Of a DNA stretch of 64,000 nt, positions 59,974 through 64,000 are shown piece after piece; positions within the stretch are counted from its first letter, which is position 1, and every line of letters begins with the position of its first letter. Under the pieces are notes generated by a model. The model made no database searches. It saw nothing but the letters and a program-made list of their open reading frames with translations, and was not told where the DNA came from. This stretch comes from Noviherbaspirillum suwonense (GTDB taxonomy: Bacteria; Pseudomonadota; Gammaproteobacteria; Burkholderiales; Burkholderiaceae_D): contig NZ_FXUL01000001.1 of NCBI RefSeq assembly GCF_900182955.1, positions 649,742 through 713,741 of the forward strand, in the 5' to 3' direction. Position numbers and translations under genes: made by a program.

Positions 59974-60007
59974 AATTCCGCAGCAGTTTTCCTGATTCTG
60001 TTTTGTT

Positions 60008-60084
60008 CTGCCCATAGCTCAGCTGGATAGAGCATCGGCCTTCTAAGCCGAGGGTCGGGGGTTCGAGTCCCTCTGGGCAGGCCA
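60008..60084 (+). tRNA. tRNA-Arg (anticodon UCU)
   Basis: 77 nt: acceptor CTGCCCA / TGGGCAG, D-arm GCTC/GAGC, anticodon stem TCGGC/GCCGA with loop CTTCTAA (anticodon TCT at 60042-60044), T-arm with TTCGAGT, encoded CCA. Its 3' end marks the border between core genome and the AT-rich island, so it is the likely integration site. Confidence 0.97.
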
Positions 60085-60746
60085 GATATTATATAAAAAT
60101 CAATAACTTACACGAAAAGTCCTTCCTCTCGATTCTCCAAAGCGTCTCCATGTAAGCGCTATGTAAGCAAATTTATTGCGATCAAGCATGGCTTGCATGG
60201 ATATTGCTGCTACGGGAGGGACAATATGCCTTATGCATCAGTTTTCAGTTCAAGTGCGTTGAAAGCTTAGGTAGAGACGAGCATTGTATTCAAGGTATAA
60301 ACAAGATTGCCCATCGTATGAATGACCCAAGGCAGGGTATAGATTTCCTTTCTCAGCTTCGTCCATCATGCATTTTGCATCAGCAAATCGGAAAGCCAAC
60401 GATCGTTTCAGGTAGTTGACTTAGACTATCCGCATGGGCCACTACGACAGACTAGAAATGTCCCTTTTCGTAGGTTCTAATATGTACTTTAATAGTTTCG
60501 TTATCTTGAACAACTTGTAGTATTCAATCTTGACGCGCAGTGACCTTGAAAATGACACTAGATAGGTTCATTTGCGCGGGCGGACAAATGGCGACAGGGC
60601 TGCAAACAACTGCGCGTCGGTTGATCAACCGCTGCACCAACATTGAACAGCATACTAGACAAACAAGCAGGGACTAAACCTTGCCTTTTTTGTACTAAAA
60701 ATATTCGATTTTGGAATATTTTATATTTAGATTCAAAGTGGTAGGT
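60085..60746. other. AT-rich non-coding start of the island, 662 bp
   Basis: Composition changes sharply after the tRNA CCA end. The one sizeable frame (60204-60419) has no family likeness or ribosome binding site and is not called. A perfect 14-bp palindrome CGGTTGATCAACCG (60618-60631) lies about 115 bp before the endonuclease gene and may be an operator. No integrase gene is present here. I see no direct repeat of the tRNA 3' end inside the window. Confidence 0.5.
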
Positions 60747-61916
60747 ATGACTACCATATACGATCAGCGTTACATCAAACTAGTAGAGCGCCTTATTGAA
60801 ATTCGTCAGGAGGTGCAGTTTACCCAAGTCGATCTGGCCCTATCCCTCGCGCTTGACCAGTCAACAGTTTCAAAAGTGGAAAACTTTGATCGGCGGCTTG
60901 ATGTCATTGAGCTTTTTGACTGGCTCAAGGCATTAGGGTATAGCCCTAAAAAATTCCTGCATGACATTGGGTGGTTAGATCAAGAAACTAACAACGGTAT
61001 CCCTGCATTGCCCGTTCCCGGAAAAGCAGAGCCATTTATAGAAGATGGTATCGTTAAAGGTACCATCATAGAAATGGCGTGGCGTGGTCAACGTAAAGAC
61101 GTTGTTATAGAAGGCTTGCCGGTGCAAGATTACTTGGCAATGGAAGTACATATCGCTTCAATGTTTAAAGCTTTAAATACCTCGACAAACTCAAAAAGCC
61201 GAGAAGTGATTGCTTATGCACTTCAAGGGGCAATTTCATCCCATCCAGACGTAAATCCAAGTGACATCTATCATCATATTATTTATCGTTTGTATTTGCG
61301 TGAATATAATCGGACACAAGCGGATAGAAGTTGGGTGCGGGCTGGCGGAGAAGCGATTGAGCTTTTTTTAGAAAAGCATTACAACAGTGTTTTGCAAAAT
61401 CATGGAATTTGCTTAGTCTGGTTGTCATCTGATCCAAAAAGAGCAAGTGCGCTGTCCGAGATGGGCATTCAAGATATGGTTGGCGAATCAAAGCTTGATA
61501 TCGCCCTATACGGTAGATTAGAAGACGAGCTGGTATTATTCGGCGGCATCCATGTTAAGGCTTCTTTGGCGGAACGTGTAACTGATGACGTTCCTTGCAG
61601 CAGGGCAATGATGGAAAAAGGGTATGCGAGTTATCTATTAACTTTCGATGCGAAGTCATACCCGCCCCCAACAGGAGACCTTGTAAATTACGGGGAATTT
61701 GGAACATTAAACGAACCTTCAAACAAACGTGATTACATAGAATCGCATGGTGATTTCAGCGCATGTTTTTGTTATAACACCCGCACCGTACCGAGTGCCC
61801 CCAGCACGAAAAGCGGGAAAAAAATACTAGTGTCTACATTCAGTCCTGGAAAAGATCAGCTTCCAAAAGAAGTTGTCCGGGCATGGAAGCAGTTTCGTTC
61901 TCTACGGTCTTTTTAG
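60747..61916 (+). CDS. Type II restriction endonuclease with N-terminal XRE helix-turn-helix (BsaWI-like)
   Basis: 389 aa from MTTIYDQRYIK. Residues 5-70 are an XRE-type helix-turn-helix (FTQVDLALSLALDQSTVSKVENFDRRLDVIELFDWLKALG). The rest looks like a BsaWI-family restriction enzyme (WCCGGW-type specificity in the named member); the key stretch is ESKLDIALY followed by GGIHVKASLAERVTDDV, which supplies the Asp and Lys of a PD-(D/E)xK site. The family call is from memory of that stretch. The fused regulator suggests it may control its own transcription. AT-rich, unlike the core genome. Its 3' end overlaps the convergent methylase gene by 77 bp. Confidence 0.75.
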   Translation: MTTIYDQRYIKLVERLIEIRQEVQFTQVDLALSLALDQSTVSKVENFDRRLDVIELFDWLKALGYSPKKFLHDIGWLDQETNNGIPALPVPGKAEPFIEDGIVKGTIIEMAWRGQRKDVVIEGLPVQDYLAMEVHIASMFKALNTSTNSKSREVIAYALQGAISSHPDVNPSDIYHHIIYRLYLREYNRTQADRSWVRAGGEAIELFLEKHYNSVLQNHGICLVWLSSDPKRASALSEMGIQDMVGESKLDIALYGRLEDELVLFGGIHVKASLAERVTDDVPCSRAMMEKGYASYLLTFDAKSYPPPTGDLVNYGEFGTLNEPSNKRDYIESHGDFSACFCYNTRTVPSAPSTKSGKKILVSTFSPGKDQLPKEVVRAWKQFRSLRSF

Positions 61917-62778
61917 TAAGGGGTAGGTCGGCTTCACGGTTAAGTAACGCACCATTGCCTGCCAAGATTCTTTCGCGGGCGATTTCGGCGTTTTCGGGAT
62001 TCAGTTCGAAGCCAATATAGTCAAATCCAAGTAACTTCGCTGCCAAGCCAGTTGTTCCACTTCCCATAAATGGATCAAGTACAATACCGCTAGCAACACC
62101 ACTTGCTTCAATGCATTTAATCGGTAAATCCAATGGAAAGGTTGAAGTGTGGGGCGTCTTATTCATATCAGGCTTGATGTCCCAGACTGACGGGACTGGT
62201 GGTGAGACTCGAAAAGCATGCCGTTCGGACTTGGCGATTACGTAAATACATTCATGTTTCCTATGCGGTCTACGGCACCGTCCTTCAGGCATGGCTTTGC
62301 GTTTCGCCCATATCACTTCGCCACGATAAAGATTTCCAGCATCACAAAGCCCCATTACTACCCTATTGGGCAACATCAGTAGATTCCCGTACTGAAGCCA
62401 TTGATCTTTTTTATCAATGAAAGCACGACGACTGCCACGATTCTTTGTATAAGCTGAATTCGTTGCAGGAAGCCCCTTTTTGTCAGCCCCAAGTGTGCTG
62501 TGAATGTGGTCTTCAAAGGACCAATTGATTGGGGTATTGTAGGAATCACCAATATTTAACCAAAGTAATCCACTTGGTTTAAGTGTTCTCATTACTTCTA
62601 TCAGAATTTCAGTTAGGTTCCTGACATATTCTCTTGGATCTTTTTCAGTTCCAATGCCGTCATCACCTCGCTGGCCCCAATATGGAGGCGACGTTACGCA
62701 GATGTCGACAGAATTGTCCGCCATGGCCTTCAAACCATTTAGGCAATTAACGTTAAGAATAATATTTTTTTCGTGCAT
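61840..62778 (-). CDS. DNA methyltransferase, N4-cytosine type (beta class)
   Basis: 312 aa. Catalytic motif IV TSPPYW near residue 30 comes before the SAM-binding motif I DPFMGSGTTG near residue 235, the beta-class order; SPPY with a following W is typical of N4-cytosine enzymes such as M.SmaI and M.Cfr9I. It should protect the sites cut by the convergent endonuclease. The 3' ends overlap by 77 bp, so transcription of one is antisense to the other. A 95-aa basic protein gene lies upstream on the same strand. Confidence 0.88.
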   Translation of the reverse strand: MHEKNIILNVNCLNGLKAMADNSVDICVTSPPYWGQRGDDGIGTEKDPREYVRNLTEILIEVMRTLKPSGLLWLNIGDSYNTPINWSFEDHIHSTLGADKKGLPATNSAYTKNRGSRRAFIDKKDQWLQYGNLLMLPNRVVMGLCDAGNLYRGEVIWAKRKAMPEGRCRRPHRKHECIYVIAKSERHAFRVSPPVPSVWDIKPDMNKTPHTSTFPLDLPIKCIEASGVASGIVLDPFMGSGTTGLAAKLLGFDYIGFELNPENAEIARERILAGNGALLNREADLPLTKKTVENETASMPGQLLLEADLFQD

Positions 62779-62843
62779 ACAAACACCGCCAATATGTCGT
62801 TATTAAAAATAAATTTAGGATTTGACCCGATGCTGTTGGGGTT

Positions 62844-63131
62844 TCAATCTTCCCGTTCTTGCTTTTTCATTTTGCGTTCGCGTAACCGTAATTCACGTTC
62901 GTATGCAATTTCAATCGCGTATTGAATAGCATCCTTGCGCTTTTGAAATTGCCAAATATCCATCAATTCAAATAATTTCTGTGTAATCCCGTCAGATACC
63001 ATTACATCTAATCGCAGGCTTCCCGCTTCGATACGTGTAGTACGACTTTTGCGCACTCGTTCTTTCGGCGGCAGATTCATCGGGACTTTAGATTCTTTGA
63101 ATAAAACAGGGGTAACCTTTTTGGTTGTCAT
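62844..63131 (-). CDS. Small basic protein, possible ribbon-helix-helix regulator
   Basis: 95 aa from MTTKKVTPVLFKESK; a longer frame from 63215 exists but lacks support. A Lys/Arg-rich head is followed by RIEAGSLRLDVMVSDGITQKLFELMDIWQFQKRKDAIQYAIEIAYERELRLRERKMKK, which could be a beta strand plus two helices, as in RHH DNA-binding proteins. It sits 65 bp upstream of the methylase gene on the same strand, the place of controller proteins in R-M loci. The function is inferred from position only. Confidence 0.5.
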   Translation of the reverse strand: MTTKKVTPVLFKESKVPMNLPPKERVRKSRTTRIEAGSLRLDVMVSDGITQKLFELMDIWQFQKRKDAIQYAIEIAYERELRLRERKMKKQERED

Positions 63132-63215
63132 ACGATGCCCGGTGCTGTGTGGCTGAAAAATAATTGTACCGCCGATGCCAAAAATCTGGCCAGTAAATAG
63201 TTGCTTATTACGCAA

Positions 63216-63539
63216 CGTTTCTAGAATGATGTGTGGTCGGGTGAGTCTAAGGGAATTGCACTGTTCGAGTGACTTAAGACCAACAACCGAAAAGGAAGGA
63301 AGCCAAGGCGATTTTTAAAAAAAATTTTAGGGTGGGGTGCATGCCGGGAAAGTGACATTGATTAATGGAAATATATTTGCAAGCGCGGTGGCAGTGCTTA
63401 ACGGTTTGGCAGTGGGGTGCTTGTCACATTGAAGCCCTTAAAGTATCTTACAGGCGTTCGTTTGGAGCTACTACATGGTTTGACTACAGGGAAGCAGTTG
63501 ACCCCCCCCTAAGGGGCTGTAATCACAGCCTGTGGTCTG
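63216..63539. other. Intergenic region of the island, 324 bp
   Basis: AT-rich stretch with an A-run near 63320, two copies of GTGGGGTGC (about 63332 and 63413), and a GGCTGT-AATC-ACAGCC hairpin (63515-63530) near the end of the recombinase fragment. No gene is supported. Confidence 0.4.
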
Positions 63540-63893
63540 TTACACCGTAATGCAGTAACGTTTTACTGTCGAGTCTGAGAGGTTGAAGTGTTTGGCCGTG
63601 GCGCTGATGCTGGCGCTGTTCTCTTTACGCCATGCACGTACGGCACCGGCATCTGCAACTGCCGGCCTACCTAAGCTAGGCTTGCCCCTGTGCGTCTTGC
63701 CTGTGGCTTCAAGCGATGCCCTAGCAACGTCCCTACCGTTAGCTGTACGTTCCCTGATGCGTTCCCTTTCCATCTCGGCGACTTGCGCCAACACAGCAAC
63801 GATAAGCTCCCCAACACCCTTACCGATCAGACCTAGCCCCCTTATGTTAACCTGTACGCCTTTGGTGGTCTCGCCCCTGTATTCCCGGACCAC
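63540..63893 (-). pseudogene. C-terminal fragment of a serine recombinase (resolvase/invertase)
   Basis: 117 aa. The end of the catalytic domain and the long E helix are recognisable (VGELIVAVLAQVAEMERERIRERTANGRDVA), followed by the linker HRGKPSLGRPAVADAG and a C-terminal helix-turn-helix (SISATAKHFNLSDSTVKRY). The first half, including the catalytic serine region (normally YARVSTxxQ), is absent: an in-frame TAA lies four codons upstream of the GTG start. Probably a decayed mobility gene. Confidence 0.75.
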
Positions 63894-64000
63894 CGGTGTT
63901 AGTTAGTCGGTGCTGAAATATGGCGGGCGCCCAGTATCCATGCGGCCTTAGCTGAGATAGGTCAGTGTTGGATTTGCAGGAATAGCCAATATAACTGGCC

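Noticed and set aside
60204..60419. 71-aa frame after tRNA-Arg
   Set aside because: No ribosome binding site, no recognisable motif, and lies in a non-coding AT-rich stretch.

Overview
The window is a high-GC bacterial chromosome segment. Its gene families and gene order (carAB-greA-yhbY-rlmE-ftsH-folP-glmM, minCDE, pst-pho with ppk and ppx nearby) point to a betaproteobacterium of the order Burkholderiales, most likely Oxalobacteraceae (Herbaspirillum, Noviherbaspirillum or Massilia relatives). That assignment is from recognition, not a database search. Genes are densely packed, and the last 4 kb are visibly AT-richer and foreign-looking.

Layout. 0.1-4.1 kb: minus-strand MoxR / DUF58 / von Willebrand operon plus a membrane-anchored trypsin-like protease. 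4.3-5.1 kb: an acidic low-complexity protein and two convergent candidate small RNAs that carry the same anti-Shine-Dalgarno seed. 5.2-10.1 kb: a MarR-controlled tripartite drug efflux operon (marR, NodT-type channel, EmrA, EmrB). 10.1-14.2 kb: two tandem paralogues with leucine-rich-repeat segments and a duplicated promoter/leader, function unknown. 14.2-22 kb: a basic amino acid decarboxylase, folA, a receiver-PAS-GGDEF-EAL protein, hairpin repeats and a YgiQ-type radical SAM protein. 22.3-23.0 kb: a PIN toxin whose Phd/YefM antitoxin has an in-frame amber codon. 23.2-33.6 kb: exonuclease, envelope and stress small proteins, acetoacetate-CoA ligase, AsmA, DUF429 and minCDE.

33.7-44.9 kb is a phosphate/polyphosphate block: ppx and a DUF445 gene, then sixA-ppk facing pstCAB-phoU-phoB-phoR. 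Both divergent promoters carry recognisable Pho boxes, so PhoB made by the last genes should control both arms. The usual first gene, pstS, is absent; a 29-codon ORF that starts like a signal peptide sits in its place.

44.9-59.8 kb: a Fur-box-preceded iron-binding protein, a patatin-like lipoprotein, an NlpC/P60 hydrolase, a receiver protein with a decayed GGDEF domain, then the conserved carA-to-glmM block. tRNA-Pro(UGG) and tRNA-Arg(UCU) follow. Immediately after tRNA-Arg base composition changes, and a restriction-modification locus (XRE-fused endonuclease, N4-cytosine-type methylase, a small possible regulator) and a truncated serine recombinase appear. This looks like an island inserted at the tRNA-Arg 3' end that runs past the window edge.

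Most likely to repay attention: the tandem LRR paralogues with their duplicated leader, the toxin with a broken antitoxin, the pst operon without pstS, the convergent seed-sharing small RNAs, and the R-M island.
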